DNA of 13,921 nt from an uncultured Eubacterium sp. (GCA_905236225.1 CAJOPM010000193.1:1-13921); one strand, 5' to 3'. Positions 7,699 to 13,912 are shown, counted from the stretch's first letter. Notes: a model not told the origin generated them from the sequence alone. A program made the numbers and translations.

Positions 7699-8471
7699 CT
7701 GTTGCACTCCTCAATTACCCTATCTATTGTTAATGCGCCTCCAAACGTCTCCATAGCGCTGCCTATCGTAATGTCTATCTTATCATTACCAAGTCTTCTT
7801 ACCAGCGAAATATCCTCATACTCAGCGACACCTCCGGCATATGTCATTGGAGATTTACCCCACCTGGACATAATCCTAATTACCTCTTCTTCGATACCGG
7901 ATCTTTTGCCCTCGCCATCGACTCCGTGCACTAAAAATTCTGATGCATATTCGCTTAATCTATCAAGCAGCTCTTCGCAAAAAATTTCGTCCGTAAATCG
8001 CTGCCATCTGTCCGTAACAACGTAATAACTATCGCCTCTTTTTCGGCAACTCAAATCAAGACACAGCCTATTCTTCCCAACTGTCTTAAAAATTCTTTTA
8101 AGATTTTCCTCATTTATTTTCCCTTGAGAAAAAACATATGACGTCACTATGACCTGCATAGCGCCTGCATCAATAAACTCAGCGGCATTCTCCGGTGTAA
8201 TACCTCCGCCGACCTGCAAACCGTCAGGATAGGCTCGCAGCGCTGCTATCGCCTGTTTCTTTGAATCTTCGTAAGAATCGCTGCCTGCCTTGTCTAAAAT
8301 AATCACATGGCCGCCTCTAAGATTGTATTTCTTATAGAGTCTTGCATAATAATCTGCATCCATTGTAGATACATAATTCTCTAAAACATCATCTTTCTTA
8401 TCTGAAACCGAACTACCGACTATCTGTTTTATATGCCCATCATGAATATCTATACAAGGTCTAAATTTCAT
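7695..8471 (-). CDS. hisA: Eukaryotic-type HisA (phosphoribosyl-formimino-AICAR-phosphate isomerase)
   Basis: This (beta/alpha)8 isomerase acts in histidine synthesis, opening the ribose ring of ProFAR to give PRFAR, the substrate of the glutamine-dependent HisFH enzyme. The 258-residue sequence resembles the eukaryotic HIS6 branch more than ordinary bacterial HisA: CIDIHDGHIKQIVG at 6-19, the DADYYARLYK segment, LQVGGGI at 85-91, VIVTSYVF at 107-114, LDLSCRK at 138-144 and TIGSAMETFGG at 235-245. The likely catalytic aspartates are Asp8 and Asp139. It is the first gene of its operon, with AGAGGT 5 nt before ATG 8471 and a promoter upstream. No other his gene is in the window, so this copy is separated from any his operon. 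Its neighbour glnA makes the glutamine used in the next step. The family is secure; the eukaryotic-type assignment rests on remembered HIS6 motifs. Confidence 0.92.
   Translation of the reverse strand: MKFRPCIDIHDGHIKQIVGSSVSDKKDDVLENYVSTMDADYYARLYKKYNLRGGHVIILDKAGSDSYEDSKKQAIAALRAYPDGLQVGGGITPENAAEFIDAGAMQVIVTSYVFSQGKINEENLKRIFKTVGKNRLCLDLSCRKRGDSYYVVTDRWQRFTDEIFCEELLDRLSEYASEFLVHGVDGEGKRSGIEEEVIRIMSRWGKSPMTYAGGVAEYEDISLVRRLGNDKIDITIGSAMETFGGALTIDRVIEECNR
7707..7712 (-). promoter_or_regulatory. Ribosome binding site deciding the glnA start
   Basis: GAGGAG lies inside the end of hisA, 8 nt before ATG 7698. It shares its last G with the upstream GTG 7707, which therefore has no usable spacer. 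Confidence 0.75.
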
Positions 8472-8479
8472 ACTTACCT

Positions 8480-8515
8480 CTTAATATCGCAAATCTATCA
8501 TCATCTGCGCTTAAG
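8480..8515 (-). other. Hairpin in the hisA-glnA leader
   Basis: In the transcript CTTAA (8515-8511) can pair with TTAAG (8484-8480), and CGCAGAT (8509-8503) with ATTTGCG (8494-8488) including one G-U pair, enclosing an 8-nt loop. The lower stem ends right at the hisA ribosome binding site. It occupies most of the roughly 58-nt leader, so it could affect translation. No terminator or clear ANTAR double-hexaloop is associated with it. Confidence 0.4.
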
Positions 8516-8535
8516 TAAACCTGCTACGACTTACT

Positions 8536-8564
8536 ATTATAAGTTTTAACAACGTCTATTGCAA
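8536..8564 (-). promoter_or_regulatory. Sigma-A type promoter of the hisA-glnA operon
   Basis: The minus strand reads TTGCAA (-35, 8564-8559), a 17-bp spacer and a perfect TATAAT (-10, 8541-8536). Transcription would start near 8529, about 58 nt before the hisA ATG. It lies just after the terminator of the decarboxylase operon and in front of eight co-directional genes. No palindromic operator is obvious beside it. Confidence 0.85.
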
Positions 8565-8601
8565 GAAAAAGGTACTATATTGATATCTGCGTCTAAATCG
8601 T

Positions 8602-8629
8602 CAAAAAAATCCGGCCCTTAGGCCGGATT
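8602..8629 (-). terminator. Intrinsic terminator of the decarboxylase operon
   Basis: On the minus strand AATCCGGCC (8629-8621), the loop TAAG and GGCCGGATT (8616-8608) form a perfect 9-bp stem, continued by five further T residues to give seven T in all. It begins 2 nt after the oadA stop codon and separates the decarboxylase genes from the hisA-glnA promoter. Confidence 0.95.
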
Positions 8630-8631
8630 CT

Positions 8632-10047
8632 CTATACTGGATAAGCTTTATTTTCTTTGTCTATCAAATCATCATCTACGCCACTCATCTGAGCCTTTCT
8701 GTATTTGAAGAAATCAAGCGCCACCTGTGGAAACAGCGCATAGCTAAGCACATCTTCGTCCTGTATCTTCCACTCGGCCACTTCTTTTTCATATTTATCA
8801 AGCGCAGGCTCTAACAAATCTGCCGGTCTGCAGGTAATTGCTTTATCCTTGTCAGCGCCCAATACCTTGTCTACAACTTCGGGATTAAAAGGCTTAACCG
8901 TCTTACCGTATTTACCGAGCAATATGTCTTTTGTCTCCTGAGTAGCTACTTTATAGCGTTCTCCCATAAGCACATTAAAGACAGCCTGCGTTCCTACAAT
9001 CTGAGAAGATGGTGTAACAAGTGGAGGCGATCCTAAATCCTTTCTGACTCTTGGAACTTCCTCAAGCACCTCTTCGAATTTTTCTTCCTTGCCCTGCTCT
9101 TTTAACTGTGATATCAAGTTAGAAAGCATTCCACCGGGTACCTGGTACAACAGTGTCTGTATATTTACTCCAAGCACCTTTACATTCATAAGACCGCTCT
9201 CTAAGACTTCTTCTCTGATCGGTCTGAAATAATCTGCGATTGCTGCTAATTTCTTCTGGTCGAGTCCCGTCTCATACTCTGTTCCGTCAAACGCTCTTGC
9301 CATTACCTCTGTTGCCGGCTGTGAGGTTCCCAGTGCAAACGGGCTCATAGCCGTATCTATAATGTCACATCCGGCCTCAACCGCTTTCATACATGTCATC
9401 GATGCCACTCCGGATGTATAGTGTGTATGAAGCTCAATCGGAAGAGAGGTTGCGCTCTTTAGTGCGCTGATAAGATCATACGCATCTTTTGGAAGCAAAA
9501 GCCCTGCCATATCTTTTATGCACAAAGAATCTGCTCCGATTTCCTCTACGCTTTTAGCTGTTTGCATCCAGTAATCAAGTGTATATGCATCACCTAATGT
9601 GTACGAAAGAGCAACCTGTGCATGACCTTTTTCTTTGTTGCATGCTTTTACAGCAGTTTCGAGATTTCTGACATCATTTAGGCAATCAAAAATTCTGATA
9701 ATATCAATTCCGTTTGCTATTGACTTTTGGACAAAATATTCAACTACATCATCAGGATAAGGCTTATATCCCAATATATTTTGTCCTCTAAAAAGCATTT
9801 GGAGTTTAGTTTTCTTAAAGCCGTCTTTTAGTTTCCTTAATCTATCCCAAGGATCTTCTTTAAGGAATCTAAGACACGCATCAAATGTCGCTCCGCCCCA
9901 ACATTCTATAGCATTAAAACCTACATCATCCATCTGCGAAACAATAGGAAGCATCTGCTCTGTAGTCATTCTGGTCGCTATAAGCGACTGATGTGCATCA
10001 CGCAATGTGGTATCTGTTATTTTTACCGGTCTTTTTTCATTTGCCAT
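8632..10047 (-). CDS. oadA: Oxaloacetate decarboxylase alpha subunit (carboxyltransferase, no biotin domain)
   Basis: This subunit moves the carboxyl group from oxaloacetate to the biotin of a carrier protein, leaving pyruvate; the beta subunit then releases CO2 and pumps Na+. The 471 residues match the pyruvate carboxylase/OadA carboxyltransferase region alone. Motifs are TDTTLRDAHQSL at 11-22 with metal-binding Asp17, the catalytic Lys178 in CIKDMAG, and ELHTHYT at 205-211 with metal-ligand His207 and His209. The C-terminus ends without a linker or a biotinylation motif, in keeping with the separate carrier gene upstream. It follows oadB after 141 nt, the widest gap in the operon, and ends at the terminator. 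ATG 10047 fits the family N-terminus but has no ribosome binding site immediately before it; the best one (10097-10091) lies beyond a hairpin. A pyruvate carboxylase B subunit is the main alternative, less likely beside oadB. Confidence 0.95.
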   Translation of the reverse strand: MANEKRPVKITDTTLRDAHQSLIATRMTTEQMLPIVSQMDDVGFNAIECWGGATFDACLRFLKEDPWDRLRKLKDGFKKTKLQMLFRGQNILGYKPYPDDVVEYFVQKSIANGIDIIRIFDCLNDVRNLETAVKACNKEKGHAQVALSYTLGDAYTLDYWMQTAKSVEEIGADSLCIKDMAGLLLPKDAYDLISALKSATSLPIELHTHYTSGVASMTCMKAVEAGCDIIDTAMSPFALGTSQPATEVMARAFDGTEYETGLDQKKLAAIADYFRPIREEVLESGLMNVKVLGVNIQTLLYQVPGGMLSNLISQLKEQGKEEKFEEVLEEVPRVRKDLGSPPLVTPSSQIVGTQAVFNVLMGERYKVATQETKDILLGKYGKTVKPFNPEVVDKVLGADKDKAITCRPADLLEPALDKYEKEVAEWKIQDEDVLSYALFPQVALDFFKYRKAQMSGVDDDLIDKENKAYPV

Positions 10048-10071
10048 CTAATTTTCATACAATCCAATCAT
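10048..10071 (-). other. Possible 7-codon leader ORF abutting oadA
   Basis: ATG at 10071 opens a reading frame of seven codons (MIGLYEN) whose TAG stop directly touches the oadA ATG. Its start codon lies in the 3' arm of the hairpin, and the AAAGGAG upstream is 19 nt away, which is long. It may be coincidence, but the arrangement would permit termination and reinitiation at oadA. Confidence 0.2.
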
Positions 10072-10097
10072 CGGTTGATTATTGGATTTTCTCCTTT
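10061..10097 (-). promoter_or_regulatory. Shine-Dalgarno sequence followed by a hairpin upstream of oadA
   Basis: AAAGGAG (10097-10091) is followed after 2 nt by a hairpin: AATCCAAT (10088-10081) pairs with ATTGGATT (10068-10061), with an A-G mismatch, three more pairs (ATC with GAT) and an AACC loop. Another 13 nt lead to the oadA ATG. Read linearly, the ribosome binding site is 43 nt from the start; with the hairpin folded, the effective spacing falls to about 15 nt. The rest of the 10098-10188 gap shows no clear structure to me. Confidence 0.5.
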
Positions 10098-10188
10098 CTC
10101 CCAGCTTGTCAATTCGCCCTCGTTTCTATAAAAGGCGGGTGGTTTATTAGGCCGGGTTAAATGCCGCTTTATAATACGTCTGTCGTTC

Positions 10189-11337
10189 CTATACTCCGAA
10201 AATAGCCATAAACATACCCGCTGCCACAGCTGTACCGATAACACCGGCCACGTTCGGTCCCATAGCATGCATAAGTAAAAAGTTTGTAGGATCCGCCTCA
10301 GCTCCAACTTTTTGAGAAACTCGCGCTGCCATAGGTACGGCTGATACTCCTGCCGAGCCGATAAGCGGATTAATTTTACCGCCTGATATCTTACACAGCA
10401 GTTTGCCAAACAATGTTCCTGCCATTGTCGCCACAGCAAATGCCGCCAATCCGAGCACTACTATCTTGAGCGTGCTCACATTTAGAAATGCTTCTGCCGA
10501 TGTCGATGCGCCTACAGATGTACCGAGCAAAATAACGACTATATACATCATCGCATTTGACGCAGTCTCTGTAAGCTGTCTTACAACGCCGCATTCCCTG
10601 AATAAATTACCAAGCATAAGCATACCGACAAGCGGTGCCGTAGTCGGCAAAATAATGCAGACTATAATTGTAACAACTATCGGGAAAAGAATCTTTTCAA
10701 GCTTGGTTACATGTCTAAGATTCTCCATATGTATCTTACGCTCTTTTTCCGTAGTAAAGAGCTTCATAATCGGAGGCTGAATAATCGGGACAAGTGACAT
10801 ATATGAATATGCCGCCACCGCAATCGGTCCCATAAGTGCCGTCTGTCCCAGCTTAGAGGCTAAGAATATCGACGTCGGACCGTCGGCTCCACCAATTATC
10901 GCTATAGCTGCCGCTGCTTCTCCCGAGAATCCAAATGATATAGCCAGCAAGTATGCGCAATATATACCAAACTGCGCAGCCGCTCCCATAAGGAAACATA
11001 TCGGATTAGCTATAAGCGGTGAAAAGTCCGTCATAGCGCCAACACCCATAAATATTAGCGATGGTAAAATAGACCATTCATCTAATTGATAGAAGTAATA
11101 TAGCATTCCGCCTACGCCGTTTGACGTTTCTTCTGGCGATGCTAAAATGTCCGGATAAATATTGACTAATAACATACCAAATGCAATCGGTACCAAAAGA
11201 AGTGGCTCGAAGCCTTTAGCAATAGCCAAATATAAGAATACGCAGGCCACACCTATCATAATAAAGTTGCCCACCGTCAGATTCATAAATGCCATCTGAC
11301 CTATTAAGTTGGATACTGTATCTAGTATATAACTCAT
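10189..11337 (-). CDS. oadB: Sodium-translocating decarboxylase beta subunit
   Basis: This integral membrane subunit decarboxylates carboxybiotin and couples CO2 release to Na+ export, building a sodium gradient. The 382-residue protein is very hydrophobic with many membrane segments. Family hallmarks are GGADGPTSIFLASKL at 149-163 with the conserved Na+/proton Asp152, INPLIGSAGVSAVPMAARVSQ in the C-terminal third and FLLMHAMGPNVAGVIG shortly after. The same subunit serves oxaloacetate, methylmalonyl-CoA, glutaconyl-CoA and malonate decarboxylases, so the name reflects the oadA neighbour and not a distinguishing motif. ATG 11337 has GGGAG 5 nt upstream and follows the biotin carrier by 27 nt. 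Nothing in the sequence suggests damage. Confidence 0.96.
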   Translation of the reverse strand: MSYILDTVSNLIGQMAFMNLTVGNFIMIGVACVFLYLAIAKGFEPLLLVPIAFGMLLVNIYPDILASPEETSNGVGGMLYYFYQLDEWSILPSLIFMGVGAMTDFSPLIANPICFLMGAAAQFGIYCAYLLAISFGFSGEAAAAIAIIGGADGPTSIFLASKLGQTALMGPIAVAAYSYMSLVPIIQPPIMKLFTTEKERKIHMENLRHVTKLEKILFPIVVTIIVCIILPTTAPLVGMLMLGNLFRECGVVRQLTETASNAMMYIVVILLGTSVGASTSAEAFLNVSTLKIVVLGLAAFAVATMAGTLFGKLLCKISGGKINPLIGSAGVSAVPMAARVSQKVGAEADPTNFLLMHAMGPNVAGVIGTAVAAGMFMAIFGV

Positions 11338-11364
11338 AAGTTCTCCCTATGCCTACTTAAATAT

Positions 11365-11727
11365 TTACGCTTCATTCATAGTTGCTAAGAGATCTCCTGC
11401 CTCTACAGCAGTTCCCTCTGAAGTCTCTATCGATGCCACAACTCCTGCCTTAGGTGCAACAACCGGTGTCTCCATTTTCATTACTTCGAGCACTAATATA
11501 GTATCTCCGGCTTCTACCTTTGTACCTGACGATGCTGTTATCTTAAATACTTTTCCGGCTGCCCCTGCAGTAATCTTGATACTGCCGCTTTTGCCATCAG
11601 AAGCCCCTGCCGGCGATGCAGCCGGTGCTGGCGTACTTGCAGGTACACTCTGAGGGATTGTGCCACCCTTTTCAACTACTGAAACATCATATACCTTGCC
11701 GTTAACTTTTACTGTGTATTCTTTCAT
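11365..11727 (-). CDS. Biotin carboxyl carrier protein of the decarboxylase
   Basis: This 120-residue carrier shuttles the carboxyl group between the soluble carboxyltransferase and the membrane beta subunit. It has a short N-terminal segment (MKEYTVKVNGKVYDVSVVE), a flexible Pro/Ala-rich linker at about 26-47 and a biotinyl domain at about 49-120. The biotinylated lysine is Lys84 in EVMKMET. The linker matches that of the gamma-type carriers of glutaconyl-CoA and methylmalonyl-CoA decarboxylases. ATG 11727 has AAGGAG 6 nt upstream and overlaps the stop of the preceding gene (ATGA), indicating coupling. It is the only biotin acceptor visible here and would have to serve both carboxyltransferases if both act with this pump. 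Confidence 0.96.
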   Translation of the reverse strand: MKEYTVKVNGKVYDVSVVEKGGTIPQSVPASTPAPAASPAGASDGKSGSIKITAGAAGKVFKITASSGTKVEAGDTILVLEVMKMETPVVAPKAGVVASIETSEGTAVEAGDLLATMNEA

Positions 11728-12500
11728 CTTCTTCTCCTTATTTTCTTAACTACAAAATCATCTGCTGACTGCCCTGTATATGCTACAATCGCTGCTATTA
11801 TCGCAGCAACTACTTCTTCATCATCATCGTCTTGCGTTCTTATATCCTGATTGCTGGAAAGCAGTGTAACCTTCTCGTCCGCTTGCGCTACCATTTCTTT
11901 CTTTTCGGCAAATTTAGCCTGTAGAGCCGGTATCAATCTAAATGCATATATAACTAGCGAAATAATAATCAGAATGATAAATACTGTCGCAATTCCTATA
12001 ACCACATTGATTCCTGCTGTACTCATTTTCTCGCCAAAAGTATATTCAAGCTCAGCATTTATGGCTGTAGGGTTGACCAAATCGTATTTTGCGTAAACCG
12101 CTGTAAGATGAGCATCTCTTTTGGTGCCGTCTATTTCTATAATCGCATTATATGATTTACCGGCCTTTTCAATCTTGAAATCACCATAACCGATTACATC
12201 TCCAATCTCTGATGAGACCTCAATCCATTCTTTGGTAAGTTCAAGAAACATTGCCGCATCCTCATCATCCGGAGTTTGCTCAAGAAGTTGCTCATAATAC
12301 GCTTCAACTTCTAAAAGCTGATCACCCGAATACGAACTTAGCTGCGAGCAAATATTCTCAACATATGTCTCTATATCGTCTTTGTATTCATCAATATCCT
12401 TATCATTTGCTGCAAATCCACACATAGGGAAAATACTAACAGCAATCAAACCGATTAGGATACAGATTATGTATTTTAACGAATAATGTTTTATCTTCAT
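11724..12500 (-). CDS. OadG-like gamma/delta membrane subunit with extracytoplasmic domain
   Basis: Small OadG-type subunits assemble and stabilise the sodium-pump decarboxylase at the membrane. This one has 258 residues. A signal peptide is visible at 1-30 (possible cleavage after GFA), then a mostly acidic, helix-rich outside domain at about 31-160, one transmembrane helix at about 165-187, and a charged cytoplasmic tail ending in EEVVAAIIAAIVAYTG near 228-243 and FVVKKIRRRR at the C-terminus, which is typical of OadG-like proteins. Classical OadG is only about 80 residues, so the outside domain is an addition seen in clostridial relatives. ATG 12500 gives a clean signal peptide; a TTG directly before it (12503) would suit the GTGGAG ribosome binding site slightly better, so the start may be one codon longer. 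The far-upstream TTG 12542 is inside the previous gene and is rejected. Confidence 0.85.
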   Translation of the reverse strand: MKIKHYSLKYIICILIGLIAVSIFPMCGFAANDKDIDEYKDDIETYVENICSQLSSYSGDQLLEVEAYYEQLLEQTPDDEDAAMFLELTKEWIEVSSEIGDVIGYGDFKIEKAGKSYNAIIEIDGTKRDAHLTAVYAKYDLVNPTAINAELEYTFGEKMSTAGINVVIGIATVFIILIIISLVIYAFRLIPALQAKFAEKKEMVAQADEKVTLLSSNQDIRTQDDDDEEVVAAIIAAIVAYTGQSADDFVVKKIRRRR

Positions 12501-12519
12501 CAATTTATAAATCTCCACT

Positions 12520-13755
12520 CTATGCGGTATATAACATCTCAAATGCTGATATTAAATACTTTCTAAGCTGCGACTTAGGGATTACTCCGTCCAAATATCC
12601 ACATTTAAGCATATCTTCTAAGCTGTTGCTTTCTTTAATTCCTGTGATTTTCTTAATCTCTTCAGCTTCTAAAAGGCTAATGTTAGAATCCTCAAGCGCA
12701 TAAGTAATATCTGCGCCTATTGCATTTCCGGCAAATACCTGGAACGATCCGACCGCCTGCTTTCCATAGACTGTAACTACGGGAACCTCTGTCTGCGAAA
12801 TAACTTTAGCGAACCTTGAAAGTCTTCTTCTAAGGCAAACTTCACTATGAATAGTTCTTTCATATCCATCATAATTCAAATACAGAAGAACGGGCATATC
12901 AAGCTGATCTGCCAGAATTGCAAAATCTGTCGCTTTTTCTACATCTTGTCCGCTAAGATATGTTCCCTCATCGCTGCCACCTGCACCGATTGCCGCAACG
13001 CTGATTCCGCCAAGGCTAATAATTGCACAATGCACGTTTGGCGAAAAACCGTCTCTGTATGAGAAGGTATAGCCTTCATCGGAAATCTTGCTAAATATGC
13101 TTGCTATATTAAGTTCCTCTCCCTCGATATCCACTGCTCTGTTATAGTCATCTGCAATGTCATTCATCACGCGACTATCAGCATAGGAGAGCGGAATATG
13201 AGGAATCAGCCCTCTAATCTTTGCTGTTATATCGCTAAAACTTCCGGCATAATCAACATATCCTGCCGATGCCTGGAATTTGCTATCTGACGTATCCTCC
13301 TTGCTGTCCTTAACGCTAAGAGGCGCATTTATATAAAGAGCTGCGTCATTTAGCATAAAGTTAAAATCACAAAGTGAACAAATCGTCGAAAAAGCTCCTC
13401 CAACATTGCCGCAAACTATGCTTATAAGCGGAGCGATCCCTTTAAATTGGGCTATGGCATTTATAAGCATACCTAGTCCTTGCGCACTTTGTGCAGATTC
13501 TTCTAATCTTACTCCGGATGAATCCAACAGGAATATTACCGGTGCAGAAGCCGCCCTGGCTTTATCTAGAAGTCTGATAACCTTATTTGCATGTCCGATG
13601 GATATGGATCCGCCCATAGATTCCTTATCCGATGAGACCACGAACACAAGTGAAGACTCTATCTGTCCGTATCCTGTGATAACACCCTCTTGTACATTTT
13701 CAAGAAGCTGGGTAAAGCTTCTTTCGTCAAACAATGCTGTAATCTTTTCTTGCAT
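12520..13755 (-). CDS. Short divergent acyl-CoA carboxylase/decarboxylase-type carboxyltransferase (MmdA/PccB-like)
   Basis: This 411-residue protein has the paired crotonase-like fold of the MmdA/PccB carboxyltransferase family, whose members move a carboxyl group between an acyl-CoA and biotin. The N-terminal half is recognisable: GVITGYG at 24-30, MGGSISIGHANKV at 47-59, LLDSSGVRLEE at 76-86 (usually DSGGARIQE) and GNVGGAFS at 116-123. The C-terminal half is weaker: the usual PGFxPG loop is replaced by LNYDGYER (293-300), the GGAY element by AVGSFQV (334-340), and the tail ends about 90-100 residues shorter than in typical 510-residue homologues. No zinc finger is present. Being first in the operon, before the gamma, carrier and beta genes, suggests it is a carboxyltransferase partner of the pump. 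Its substrate is unknown; methylmalonyl-CoA, malonate or another acyl group are possibilities. ATG 13755 has GGGGGAG close upstream. Confidence 0.8.
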   Translation of the reverse strand: MQEKITALFDERSFTQLLENVQEGVITGYGQIESSLVFVVSSDKESMGGSISIGHANKVIRLLDKARAASAPVIFLLDSSGVRLEESAQSAQGLGMLINAIAQFKGIAPLISIVCGNVGGAFSTICSLCDFNFMLNDAALYINAPLSVKDSKEDTSDSKFQASAGYVDYAGSFSDITAKIRGLIPHIPLSYADSRVMNDIADDYNRAVDIEGEELNIASIFSKISDEGYTFSYRDGFSPNVHCAIISLGGISVAAIGAGGSDEGTYLSGQDVEKATDFAILADQLDMPVLLYLNYDGYERTIHSEVCLRRRLSRFAKVISQTEVPVVTVYGKQAVGSFQVFAGNAIGADITYALEDSNISLLEAEEIKKITGIKESNSLEDMLKCGYLDGVIPKSQLRKYLISAFEMLYTA

Positions 13756-13798
13756 ACTCTCCCCCTGAAACTGTGAGAATTAATATATTAGTTGCCAT

Positions 13799-13825
13799 GG
13801 TCAAGACTTTCTTAAAGCTTTGACC
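13799..13825 (-). other. Proximal hairpin upstream of the decarboxylase operon
   Basis: On the minus strand GGTCAA (13825-13820) pairs with TTGACC (13804-13799), and CTTT with AAAG inside it, around an AAG loop, leaving a 2x2 internal loop. It ends 43 nt before the first ATG of the operon and has no T run, so it is not a terminator. Confidence 0.5.
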
Positions 13826-13843
13826 GCGACAAAGGTCAAGACT
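13799..13843 (-). repeat. Direct repeat AGTCTTGACC (two copies)
   Basis: AGTCTTGACC occurs on the minus strand at 13843-13834 and again at 13808-13799, 35 bp apart. Each copy contains TTGACC, which resembles a -35 element and also forms part of the hairpins. The first copy has TTTAAG 17 nt downstream, a weak -10 candidate; the second has no acceptable -10 at the right distance. Confidence 0.5.
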
Positions 13844-13858
13844 CGCTCGCGAGTCTTG
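13837..13858. repeat. Perfect inverted repeat CAAGACTCG / CGAGTCTTG
   Basis: Nine-base arms at 13837-13845 and 13850-13858 flank a 4-base centre. The arms are perfect complements. On the minus strand the 3' arm runs into the first copy of the AGTCTTGACC direct repeat. No T tract follows on either strand. Confidence 0.8.
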
Positions 13859-13859
13859 C

Positions 13860-13912
13860 GCGCCGGATTCGGGTCTGCTTCAGCAGACAAATTCCTGTCC
13901 GAATCCGTGCGC
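13860..13912. repeat. Nested two-stem inverted repeat, repeat-element-like
   Basis: An outer stem (CGGATTCGG at 13864-13872 with CCGAATCCG at 13899-13907) is extended by GCGC pairs with one bulged base (13860-13863 with 13909-13912). It encloses an inner stem, GTCTGC with GCAGAC (13873-13888, TTCA loop), and an unpaired 10-nt arm. The block is visibly richer in G+C than the surrounding DNA and contains no gene. It looks like an interspersed structured repeat or a folded leader RNA; the remaining DNA to the window edge (13913-13921) shows nothing further. Confidence 0.7.

Noticed and set aside
7699..7707. Longer glnA form beginning at GTG 7707
   Set aside because: The GTG overlaps the last base of the GAGGAG ribosome binding site. 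The ATG three codons later has the correct spacing and the ATGA overlap with hisA.
7390..8025. A 211-codon plus-strand frame opposite the glnA/hisA junction
   Set aside because: It is antisense to two secure genes, low in complexity and serine-rich in its second half, with no ribosome binding site that I could support.
10068..10439. A 123-codon minus-strand frame overlapping the end of oadB and extending to near oadA
   Set aside because: It is out of frame within the well-conserved C-terminus of oadB, has no family resemblance and its composition (many Trp, Arg, Leu) is that of a shadow frame.
12501..12542. Longer gamma-subunit form beginning at TTG 12542
   Set aside because: It would overlap the preceding gene and place a charged segment before an otherwise clean signal peptide; no ribosome binding site supports it.
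13782..13839. A firm sigma-A promoter for the decarboxylase operon
   Set aside because: TTGACC occurs twice, but one copy has only a weak -10 (TTTAAG) at 17 nt and the other has none at 16-18 nt. The AT-rich TAATATATTA has no -35 at the right distance, so I do not call a promoter.
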